Of a stretch of DNA of 64,000 nt, positions 21,864 to 57,707 are shown piece by piece; positions within the stretch are counted from its first letter, which is position 1, and every line of letters starts with the position of its first letter. The notes beneath the pieces were generated by a model, which ran no database searches, was not told where the DNA came from, and was given only the letters and a program-made list of their open reading frames with translations. Origin of the DNA: Branchiostoma lanceolatum. Taxonomy: Eukaryota > Chordata > Leptocardii > Amphioxiformes > Branchiostomatidae. Location of the stretch: assembly GCF_035083965.1 (NCBI RefSeq), contig NC_089736.1, positions 3,643,001-3,707,000 on the forward strand, read 5' to 3'. The translations under genes and the position numbers were made by a program.

Positions 21864-24800
21864 TCACGGCTGCGTGGTGGCTTCCTGAACTTGACCTTCT
21901 GCTTGCTTCGATGCCTACAGAAGGAGGGAAAAAGAGCAGATGTTAAATACTTTTTCATTAACAATATCACCAAATAATTGCAGACCATACATGTGTATAT
22001 ATATGTTTCATATCATCAACAATTCAAACACATAACATATGGTTACATACCAAACGGATTACTTATCTACATGTAACACTATCGTTTATACAGTACTACA
22101 TAATACACTACTATCGTCTCTAAATGAGCCCATGTGAAGTGTAACTCTCTATAAGAGAAGAAGGATATAACAAACCAGACATTGTAACTTAGATTATAAA
22201 AATGACAGATCATGACATATCTCTCTCTCTCTCTCTCTATCCAATTTAACGTCTTTTGTTCCCCATCATCTAGGGGTTAGACGTGCTTGCACATTGATGG
22301 GGAAGGAAGCCCCAGAACTCCTCATCAAGTGCAAGTCCTTTTTTGTAGCAAGAGTTTTTACGGCTGGATGCCCTTCCTAACACCAACCCAAACCCTACTG
22401 CTGGGCTTAGGACATGGGAAATGTGTGTTAAGTGCCTTTCCCAAGGGCACAACGTCTGGGTGCATGTCCAGACATGTCTGGGTACTCCACTGGGGATTGA
22501 ACCTGGGTCTTATTGGTTCATAGCCGGATGCTCTGCCACTGTGCTACATAGACGCCACAACCTGTATAAGTGATTGTTGTACTGGAACAATTCTTGCTCT
22601 TTACAAAGACTTTCTTTAAATCACTCCTGATGTTTTATTTCCTGAAAATTGAGTGAGTCACCAACTTGGGTATTTGTAAAAAAAAGCTCCAGAACAATAA
22701 GAAAACTGCAATGCTTACTCAGTAGAATACGTATTACCCAAAACTGTATTTTGTACTACATTTTGTAATTCATCTGTATTATTGATTAAGATTAGAGAGA
22801 GCTAAAAACTTGAAGTGAGAGTGAGTTAACTTGTTCTGGCACAATGTTTACCAGTTTACGAAAACCCACTGACGCCATGTTTCCATTAAGTTAATGCATG
22901 TCAGAAGTGAGTCACCAATTTGGTGATAAGAAATTTACAATAGAAAGGTCGAAAATTCAAGAACTTGAGGAAGACTTTTACCTTCTTTTTCTTCTGTGCC
23001 TTGCAGTTTACCAGTATAAAAGACTTAACCTATAACCCACCAACGTGATGTATTCAAGAACTTTAAGAAGACTTCTACCTTCTTTTTCTTCTTCTGTGCC
23101 TTCCAGTTTACCAGTTTAAAAGACTACTTATAACCCACCAACGTGATGTATTTAAGAACATTAAGAAGACTTCTACCTTCTTTTTCTTCTTCTGTGCCTT
23201 CCAGTTTACCAAATTATAAGACTTTACCTATAGCTATAACCCACCAACGTGATGTAAGCAAGAACACTAAGAAGACATTTACCTTCTTTTTCTTCTTCTT
23301 CTGTGCCTTCCTGTTGGCGGAGGTGCTGAGAACGGCCTTGATCTTCTCGTCCGTGACCTCGTGCTCCGACTTGATCATGTCGGGGTCGAAGGGTCCCTCC
23401 GTCAGACGGATGTTCCCGTTCGGCATCAGGAGAACCGTGAACTTGAACTGGGCAACAAATTCTCCTGGAAAAAAAAATCATAATTATCAAGGGCCATCAA
23501 AAATATCTTTGCCCTCTAGTGAAACAGAGGACTTGGTTCTATCGAACAGGAATTGCATTTATTTTATGGCCTGGCTTTATTCCTAGAACTACTTCCACTC
23601 TCCCATTTGATTTTTGAGCCAAACCTTTGTTTATATAACATCATACTTATAAAATGTCGGTAGAGACACATAATGCATAATCTATTTTAAAAAAGCGTAC
23701 GAAGCTGGTGTATCACGCCGAAGGGCAGTTGTACCGGTCCTATAGATACAGATACAGCCGCTTTGGAGACAACCGAAGCTGATCAGGGTTTGTAGGTATG
23801 AAACATGAAAGAAATAATTGTACTGACCCTCTCTCTCATACAGCACTGGGAATGGAGTAAGCAGCTCATGATTGACACATTCCACCACGCCCATTCTCGC
23901 CTTCTTCTCATCATCCATCAACCTACAACAAAATACAAGAACATGTAAGAAATAATTTTAAACTTGAAGTGTACAAGACTAACACCAGAGGTACTGAAGC
24001 ATTGAGTTATCTGCCAGTGACATGAAATTTTCTCTATCATTCACATAAAAATTTGGTCTTCCCTGAAGGCATCTAATGTCATCTTGAAATCAATTGTCTA
24101 CTGTGTGCTCTTTGACGGGAAAAATTAGCAAGGAGTTGTGATGTCACAGAAACTAGAAAGGACTCCCACATAAGCTTGTATGGCTCTTGGTCCTTTCTGT
24201 GATGTCACAATTTATTGAGGCATTGAGTTAAAAGCAAGCAGGGAGAACAGTTAGATTCTCATGAAGCTTTGTCAGAATCTTTTTATCTTAGATACTAAAA
24301 GTGTTTCTTTGGAGCTGAGGTACTTTCAACCTATAAGTACAGGGCTCGAAATTCATCTTTGGGAATAGGTGCACTGGTGCACCAAACTCAAAAAATTGGG
24401 TGCACAGAAAGAATTTTGGGTGCACAGAAAGAATTTTGGGTGCACCAGATAAAATAAAGTTGAATGTTCTTCAGAACATAATTACAAAGTTTAACGCTGC
24501 TGCCTTTCTTAAGAACTTCAATCTGTAATTCTATAGCTAACTTTTAAATTTCAAACAAATAATACACTATAAATAAAGTACAGCAAAAAGTTATCATGCT
24601 GTTTTTTATACTTACATTTCAAGAATATTCTGTTTACTAGTGTACAATAGTACCTTAACCCTATAGGCTACAAAAATATCTAGGTGCACTGGTGCACCCA
24701 CAGTCAAAAATTAGGTGCACAGCTCCAATTTTGGGTGCACTGGGTGCACATGCACCCACTATTTCGAGCTCTGAAGAATAACAAAATACAAGAACATGTG

Positions 24801-27800
24801 AGAAATCATCATTCAACTTTAAGTATACATGATTGAAATCAACACAAAGTGCTGAAGCATTGAGATAAGTGTACAAGATTAACACAAGAAGGTACTGTGT
24901 TACAAAGCGAGCAGCGAGAACACTTAGATTCTCATGAAGTCTTTTCAAGACTGGAGGTATTTTCATCTTTTGTTATCCTACCTGAGCGTAAAAGGCATGG
25001 TGGCAAACCGGTTGGCTACATCACTGAAGAATGCTGTGGTGGGAAAAAAAACTTCATTAGACCAAAGGAAAAAACTGTGACATTATCATATATTCAACTA
25101 ACTTACTAAGACAATGAGCTAAGTACCAAATAAGTGTCCTCACACTGTACTACAGATCATCTTAATGCACAAAATTTTATCTATTCCATAAAACTTTACG
25201 CAAAACATGGTGCTCATGGGCTCAAACCTATGTCATCCAGGCATTCTCGAGTTGACAGGCACACACGAATACCCCTGAAATACAACCTTTTTGTTGGAGG
25301 TAATACATGTAATATGTGTTGATACACAAGTTTATCTATGATACTCCCGTACCTCTGGATGCCTTCATCTTTAGTTGGTACACCCTCTCCATCTGTCTCT
25401 TGAAGACGGTCGTTCTTGTCTCCTGTTCACGGCCCTGAAACATCAGACATAACTAAATATTACTATGTGGTGACTTGCTGTTTTTTATTCAAAAGTCAAC
25501 AATGCAAACGGACAGCGAAGGCTCTGTAAACTGTGACTGTCCAGGGCTCTATGGAGCCAAATCCTGCAGATCTGACAAATGATAGGGCTGCTAGAAGTGG
25601 GATTCATGATCAGCCCGGCTAACAGACAGTGTAGTCTGTTAACAATCTAAACTTGTAATTGTCCAGGGCTTTATGAAGCTGATCAGTGGGAGGGCAGCTA
25701 GAAAAAAGATTTAGTCTAAGAGTGTACTGGCTAGGGGTGGATACCGGTTCGCTGGACCTGATTCGGACCTTTATAACATCCAAGAACCGAGTCCAAAAAA
25801 CCTAAAGCCAAAAACCTGAGTCAACAAAAAAAACTGAACAAAGTACAAATATATTTCTCTATTTTGTTTGATTAAAAGTGTTTTGAGTCTCCCCTCTTAC
25901 AAAAAAGGCATGTAAAACAAGTGCAATATTCAAATATCAAACACTGGTTTATCTTGAAATCTTCTCCCAAGGAACTTTTATAGTTGTGCATGTCAGTATG
26001 AATTCTCTATGCTTAATATTGGTCTAATAAAACCAAACATCAGCTGGACAGGATCAGGTTCAGGTCCAGACCTGAACCTAATTCTCTGGACCTAAACTTG
26101 GACTTGGACCTTATTAAGCCGAACCGGTATCCACCCCTAGTGGGAGGGCAGCTAGAAAAAAGATTTAGTCTAAGAGTGTACTGGCACATCCTACCTTTCC
26201 CTCCCCAGAGGAGACGAGAATGTCCACAGCGTAAACTTCATGCACCTCAAACTCACACTTGTCATGTTCCTTCCTGTGAAGAGACAGAACACACAAATTG
26301 TAAAGAATAATCTTTCACTGTCATTGACTTACTGTACAACACAAGTCTTTGTCAAGGCAAGAATCCACTGCTTCAATGACTTCTGATAAATTCTACCATC
26401 ATAGAATTACTTTCCAGCTAAATCATATATATCACACAGAGGTACTACTTTACTGTTTTTTGCAGCAGTTTCTTAAAACCCTGACTATTTTTACAGGAAC
26501 TACAGTAGTCCAGGTTCTTTAAACAGTTCAAAAACAAAACATTGGATATTCATGAAGCTTTACCTCTGGTTCTCATTGGGGTTCTGGATGACAGACTTGT
26601 CTCCGTCAATCACATTCTGTTTCAGTTGGTGAGACAACATGCCTACAGGAGAAAATACAACATCTTATCATTTAACTACAAAGTCAAGTATAACCCAAAG
26701 CACAAACGTCATAACTATGCAAACAGGTCTGCTAGTACAGAACTGTAAGCTAGAGAAAAGAACCTGTAACAGAAGACACTGCGTTCAATCTTAGCTTACT
26801 TTACATGTACAAAAATGGAATGTAGACCTCTGCAGTGTTTCAGCAACCAATTAAATGACAAAACGGTTATACAACAGTTGTAAAAACCAACTACACTTCA
26901 GCTCACCTTCAATAGGCTGACATTCGTATGATTCAGCAATCTTCTGTATGACTTCAGTGATGTCATAGTTCTGCAAGAAAACAGTGAAAGAGTTTTCATG
27001 AAATCTGTCCTATTCCTTTTTGCTCACTAAATGTATTAAGACTGAGTTATAAAATGTCTTAATGACCACTCATTTCTCAGTTATTTAGAAGACGCTTGTG
27101 GGGAAAATTGAGCGAAATATACATTGCCTGCTTTAAAAAATAAAATGTTGAGTGATTTTGACAGTGCACTTGAGACTTGCTTAACGTCAGAGCTGTTGCA
27201 ATGTGCTAGAATGACACCTACTCAGGGATCTCCCCAGAAATATAGAGCAGGATGGGGGGGAGGGCGCCAAGCATGTAAGATGCGTGTTGTGAGAGGGGAG
27301 GTCTGTTGCATTTTGCATTTCCCAGACAGGAATGGAAGTCATTTCCTGCAACTTCAGCTTTACATCTTGTCTACAAGTAATGAAATCTCAAGTTTTTAGC
27401 AAAATTACTGGGGAAATATTGGAATAACTTAACCCTAACTTTGAAATCAACAGGATGAGAACAGGATGGAGGAGCGCCACTGTTCCATTCTTTAGGGAGA
27501 TCCCTGCCTACCTCATTTCCAGGCTTGACCATCCTGAGTGCAGCCTCTGCCGCTAGATGCGCCGCCTGGATCACGTCAGCTTTGCGGCCGGTCACAGGTT
27601 TGTCCACGGACGCTCCGACCACCAAGGTGTGAGCCACACCCGCGATGAAGCCATCTATGTGCGCCCCGAGGTCTCTGTGGCAAGGAAAAACACAATCTTC
27701 AATACACCTAGGCCTGTACCTTAAATTCAACTAATGCAAAAGAAACTAGTTGACAGAAACCATGGTTGTTCACTTTAACCTTCTCCCTGCTGCCTAACCC

Positions 27801-30085
27801 TGTAACCAATAGGGAATGGGGTACCAAATGGCTACTTCAGAGTGCCAAAGGTTAAGTTGAAGGACTTAAGTTAATAGCACCATGCAGTAGAAAACAGCAA
27901 ATATTTTGTTAACGTGTACAGACAACACCTTTCTAGTCAGCTGATTTTTCATGTTTTATACACATGTACTTGATGTTCCCTTATCTACAAAGATAGCCAA
28001 ACTTACACATATGCTATCAATAGTATTATCTAGATTTTAAAAAATCTTAACTTTCAAAAGCCTCACATTTTGACCATGTCTCCGTCCTTCAGTGTGTAGT
28101 CAGGGTCGCTCCTCAGTGGTGAGAAGTGGCAGATACAGTTGTTGGTAGAGATGCAGGTGGGAAAGGCAATACCTGCAGGAAAACACAGTATAATAGTAGG
28201 ATAAGTTGACACAGTGGAGAAATGGGGATGAGTTAGCTTAGGCCTGGTAACTATTTGTAGTATTGGGCCAGCTGTTTTAGCGGCCCCAGTTCTACTAAAT
28301 ACTGGCCTTCTTCCATCACCCTATCTTTACGTGTGTGCCTTTCTAACAACGTGTCCTTTCTAACTACTGCCAACCGGTAATAGTTGAAATTAACCCCAAA
28401 GAATTCCCCAGTGCACAATGGGTTTACTGATCAAGATCACACAATCTAATTCTCAGCAAGGCATTCACAGCTTGCAACACATCTATATCCAATAGTACCT
28501 TACACTAACAGGGACTGAGACAAAAGAGAACTTAATACTAGATATTATAAACCTAACTCAGTGATTTGACTATTCCCCATCTCTAAAAACCTACCTTTCT
28601 TCATCTCCTTGTCCTTCTTGAAGACCTTGCCAGTTTCTTCCAGTATCATGGTGTCTCCTGCCTCGCAGAGATCCCTTACGGAGGCGCCGGCTACACACTG
28701 GCTCACCAGCTTCCTCAGAATACCTGGGAAACAAGAAAGGTTCAGGAACTTCAACTTAAGTATAAACATATGTAGAGGATCCATATATGGGCTTACAAAT
28801 CTATCAGCTTCCTCAGAATACTTGGGAAACAAGAAACATTCAAGAATTTAAACTTCCAATGTTATAGGTGAAGAATAGAAGAAAGATATGGCCTCTGTCG
28901 GTCAGTATTGACCGTGGTAAAATCCTTATTTCACAACAGCTCTACAGCATCAGCTGTCTGTATCATCAGTGTACGGCTTAACTACCCTATACCGTATACA
29001 AGAATGGCAGTCTCTGCCACATAAATCACATCATCATCATCATCATGGGTACTCCCAGATAACCCCGCGAGGGGCAAAGTAGGGGGGGAGGGAAAAGAGG
29101 TCCCAGGCTAAGGCGGGCAGGCCTCCAGCCTGGCACGGATATGACTCAACGGTGGGAGCCGATACAACCGTGTCAGGCAGGGCGTTCCACTGGGGGATGG
29201 TGCGGGGGAAGAACAAATTTTTGTATGTGTCTGTCCGGGCATCTACAAGTAAAGGATAGAAAAAGACTGAAATGTTAACTTAGATATCATTCTTTTGAGT
29301 CTTAATTGTTTCTTTACAAACCAAATAAAAGCAATGAACATGAAGATCAGTGGAATCAACGGGAAGGGGAATCGACTTCTCTCCAAGCAGACGAATGAAT
29401 CCGGCTGGTTTTTGACATGTTTCTTAGCCGTTTTTGTCCTGTTTTCTTTATGTCGCAAACCCACAGACTTCATGAAATTCTAGTGAACTAGTATTTGATC
29501 AGCCATATCAAATTTCTTTTCACTGATTTCTACAGGTGCATAAAAATGCCATGTGGCCACGAAAAACCGAGCTGTTGCATTGCTATGGGCTACATGAAGG
29601 CTTGTCAACTTGTAAACGTATAGATTTTACAATGAAAATGTTATCATAACTTGGCATATTGCACAACAAATTGAAATTCTGGCGGCATGCATGGTATAGC
29701 AAATAACAATTTCCCCACAATAACGTTCCAACACAACCTGCTGGCATTCAAATACCGTGAATAATAGTATCACATACAAAGATATATTACAGAATAGCGT
29801 TATGAGTTTATTTCTAAGGTTGATTCCTGAATAGATATTTTCAGAAAATTTTGAATGGGAGGGGGGAACAGGCATGGTCGCACATGGCGGGATATTCCCC
29901 CCACCACATGGGCGCGATTTTCTCTCTAACCAACGCTCCTGGGTCTACGAAATCTCGCCCAGAATGTTCCCAAACGTGTGAAGATTCGTGAACTCACTGT
30001 TGGCCATGTCGCCAGCCATTTTGTACTTGGTGACGACGATGTCTTTGGCCACGGTCTGTTCCTCATCGCTGCTGTCGTCCGCCAT
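21864..30085 (-). CDS. PA2G4: Proliferation-associated 2G4 / EBP1
   Basis: EBP1 is a methionine-aminopeptidase-fold protein without peptidase activity. It binds ribosomes and rRNA, moves between cytoplasm and nucleolus, and modulates growth and translation. Exons in transcript order: 30085-29998, 28723-28595, 28172-28067, 27674-27512, 26970-26907, 26642-26564, 26273-26195, 25434-25353, 25033-24982, 23922-23828, 23464-23283, 21914-21864. All are GT-AG and phases close: 389 residues (human 394). Landmarks are [86 protein letters not shown] and [17 protein letters not shown]. The start lies in CCAAGATGGCGG, a strong context. It is divergent from POLR3A, 1.4 kb away. Confidence 0.96.
22262..22560 (-). 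mobile_element. tRNA-derived SINE, minus copy
   Basis: Near-identical to the plus-strand copy at 52757-53085. The head (right end here) has an A-box-like sequence (complement near 22536-22546) and a B box GGTTCAATCCC (complement at 22493-22503). The body includes GGGAAAGGCACTTAACACA. It lies in the last PA2G4 intron. Confidence 0.88.
22970..23282 (-). repeat. Tandem copies of PA2G4 exon 11 end plus donor
   Basis: Three units of about 97-106 bp, each with GGCACAGAAGAAGAAAAAG (slightly varied) followed by a GTAGAA/GTAAAA donor, repeat the true exon-intron boundary at 23283. Donor positions are near 22980, 23077 and 23175. Inter-unit sequence (CCCACCAACGTGATGTA) is also conserved. Confidence 0.9.
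23283..23464 (-). CDS. PA2G4: PA2G4 exon 11 with lysine run
   Basis: Encodes the C-terminal part of the fold and ends [11 protein letters not shown], the basic nucleolar/RNA-binding tail, directly at the splice donor. Exon 12 (21914-21864) continues [16 protein letters not shown] and stops. The 3' edge of exon 11 and its donor are duplicated three times downstream in the intron (22970-23210). Confidence 0.93.
24342..24775. mobile_element. MITE with AGGGCTCGAAAT termini and GGTGCA repeats
   Basis: Inverted ends CAGGGCTCGAAAT / ATTTCGAGCTCTG. Near each end are clusters of GGTGCAC-containing repeats, some tandem. Located in a PA2G4 intron. A shorter relative lies at 42958-43083 in POLR3A. Confidence 0.8.
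25731..26140. mobile_element. Transposon-like element flanked by 46-bp direct repeats
   Basis: Terminal inverted repeats CTAGGGGTGGATACCGGTTC and complement. Immediately outside, an identical stretch of about 46 bp occurs on both sides (about 25685-25730 and 26139-26184). It lies in the PA2G4 intron after exon 7, whose donor is at 26195. Confidence 0.85.
27223..27506. mobile_element. MITE abutting a PA2G4 splice donor
   Basis: Inverted ends CAGGGATCTCCC and GGGAGATCCCTG, with further inner complementarity (ACAGGATGG, GCGCC). Its right end is 5 nt from the exon 4 boundary at 27512, so only GTAGG of the intron remains before the element. Confidence 0.8.
29044..29245 (-). mobile_element. LINE 3' end with reverse-transcriptase C-terminus
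   Basis: On the minus strand it translates to [18 protein letters not shown] followed by [10 protein letters not shown], the conserved C-terminal signature of non-LTR reverse transcriptases. It then has the same GC-rich tail as 13978-14112 and an (ATG)n end. It lies in PA2G4 intron 1. Confidence 0.85.
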
Positions 30086-31499
30086 CTTGGAGGGTCCGGG
30101 AAAATCTTCTACCCAACGTGCACCGCGCGGAAATTTGGCGGGAAATTGGAGCGGGAACCTCTTTTGAATGTTTCTTCAAGTTCAAAGAGGTTTTATCAAA
30201 CCTGGTTTCTTGAAACCCGCTTAAGCCACTTTAAAGTTGTTTTGTTGGTTTTAAACTTCCAAAGAGAAGAAAGAGTAAAGAGGTGGTAGAAAAAAGCGCA
30301 CATGATATAATTGTTAAATATTTATGTTATCTTTGACAAAACTTATTAATATTCTTAAGCAGAGCGGTTAGATGTTTGGCATCTTTCCTCTCAATCAGTT
30401 GTTGCAGAGAAAATGTTCATTTTCTTTGGAACTTTCACTGGGTGAACTTTACGATTGACCTCTGACTTTTGAACTACAAATGAAAAAGATGACATCAGAA
30501 GGTAAAAGTAGACAATCCTACCTGATTGTAGACTTTACTCTCCTCTAATCCTCCACATTACCAAAGTACCTTCAATATCAGATACAACTCCAATCCATTC
30601 CTTTTGCATTGTATAATAGATATCAGTCTATTGCATTTTTCTCTCTTTCAACTGACATGTAACGGTTCTAGTTACGTTTTGTTGTGGTCACATTGGGTCA
30701 AAGTTGAATGTAGAAAAATTTAAAATTTATCTCGATGAAGGCTTTGCTAAGCATAGCAAACTGTGAAAGTTAAATGTCTCAGGCAAGCTATGACCTTTGA
30801 CTGTTGACAAGTAAAAGCTCAGCAGAATAAAGGTATGTAGTATTTCCCTCAGTATGTAACTGTAAGTCTGTTACGAGAAAGAAACGTGTAGTGTGGGGAG
30901 GGGGGCAGTCGAGTCACGTTTGCAACGCCTACTTGCATCAGCCGATGTGTAACGTAATATCATAAAACACGTGTTTGTAACACTGTATGTAGTGGACGCA
31001 TTCTTACACATAGTTACTTAAGTATTCTGTGCAAGTTGGTGACGAAATTGTCTTATCTAGACATATCTTCAGAGAATAAATGTAAAAAAAAACTTAAGAT
31101 AAAAAATTCTGAAATAACATATATATGTCTGAACTTGATACTCTATTAAATAGACAGGTAATATCCACAGTACCAAGGAGATCCCAGGTACATGTAGCTC
31201 ATGATGGGCTGGTACGAGGCTTGATAAAGTGGGTGTGACAGTTGCAACAATAAATTATATAGGAGGAATTGAGCTTCCGAAAATGATTTCATCAGGTTGG
31301 TAGAACATAGGATATTGGAGATTCTCTTTACACTTAATTGAAGGAATTGAGCTTACAGATATTGCATGTTACACTTACATGAAGGATGCTTCCTTCTCGC
31401 GTATGTAACAGAAATGATTTACCATAGGTGTTCTTTGTAAAATAGATTTTCAGGAACATTCTTCAAGTTGTAGAAGTCTGCCCCTGACAAGCAGTCACC
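30086..31499. promoter_or_regulatory. Shared upstream region of divergent PA2G4 and POLR3A
   Basis: The two start codons face away from each other across 1.4 kb. PA2G4 starts inside CCAAGATGGCGG, which doubles as a YY1-type promoter element. No TATA box or coding exon is evident. The promoter function is inferred from position. Confidence 0.55.
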
Positions 31500-56626
<25,127 letters not shown>

Positions 56627-57707
56627 AATCATCTACTTGACGGATAATAGCTAATTGGGGACAACTTGCGAAGCAATACAGGGGAACGACATACCTTTAG
56701 TTTTCCCCGTCTTACAAAGACAGAGTCTGGATTCGTTTCTTTCACAAAAAGTTTATTAACATTAAATAGGCAGTCCTACATCGTAAAAGGTGTTGAGAAG
56801 CTGAAAAGTTTACAATAACTACTGTAACAGCAAGTTGAGATATTCAAAGGTTACTGTACTGATAATGACATTTACCATTATTTATGTTTATGTTTATGCA
56901 CATTGAGTTAATGCAATGTAATGAGTAAATATTCAAAGTTAACGTAACTTACGGGAGGAAAATACAGTTTCTTTGAAAAGAAGCAACATTTTAAAACACA
57001 TCACAATGTGCTTCAAACAGCAGAAATCAGTACACCATAGAAAGTACAGTAAATCATGACGTGTTGTAAAGTAACATTATCAACTGTTAGATGCTCAAAG
57101 ACTTTGAATAACAAAATAACAATAAAAAACATATTAATATTATTCCTCGTTCCTCCTTTTCATTCAGTTATTTCCAGCTGCCCTGAACATGATCAATAAC
57201 ATGAAATTAACTTGTCTACGCGAAATAATACAAGTTTGGAGTTCACCTGATACATACACTTAACAAATATATAAGTGAAAAAAAAGGTATACGTAACAGT
57301 GTGTCATTTTCTGATTGGCATATGTTTCCTGATGGGGTGACTGTCAGCAAAAAACTAACAGAGTATAAATATAGAGTTAACACAATACTAATTGCCATGC
57401 AGTGCTCAAAAGGATCATTCAGATTTCACATAAGGTATTGATGTCACTTATCTTACTTAAAAACTTAAGACCCTGAATGTGACATAAGAGTGCAAATGGA
57501 AACAAATACATTTGGTACACATTTTATTTTGTTTTGTTTATTATCTATTTTATGGTACTTTGTATCATTTTTTCAAGTATTGAATCCAGTAACTTGTTCA
57601 GTGGTGTTATAACATCATTTGATACCATTGCGTATCATTAGAAGATTTAAAGATTAAGATGTCTCCACATAAGTAAGGGTGGAGGAAGTTTCCCATTGTC
57701 TCAGCTT
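56627..57707. other. Convergent 3' regions of POLR3A and the 57.7-60.7 kb gene
   Basis: No coding exon seen. A plus-strand AATAAA at 57121 could serve POLR3A. Minus-strand AATAAA motifs (complements at 57523-57528 and 57538-57543) lie about 165-185 nt past the other gene's stop. Confidence 0.6.

Noticed and set aside
22287-22523. Open frames in the 22.3 kb and 52.9 kb segments with similar peptides
   Set aside because: Both are the same tRNA-derived SINE. Shared peptide reflects shared repeat DNA, not a protein family.
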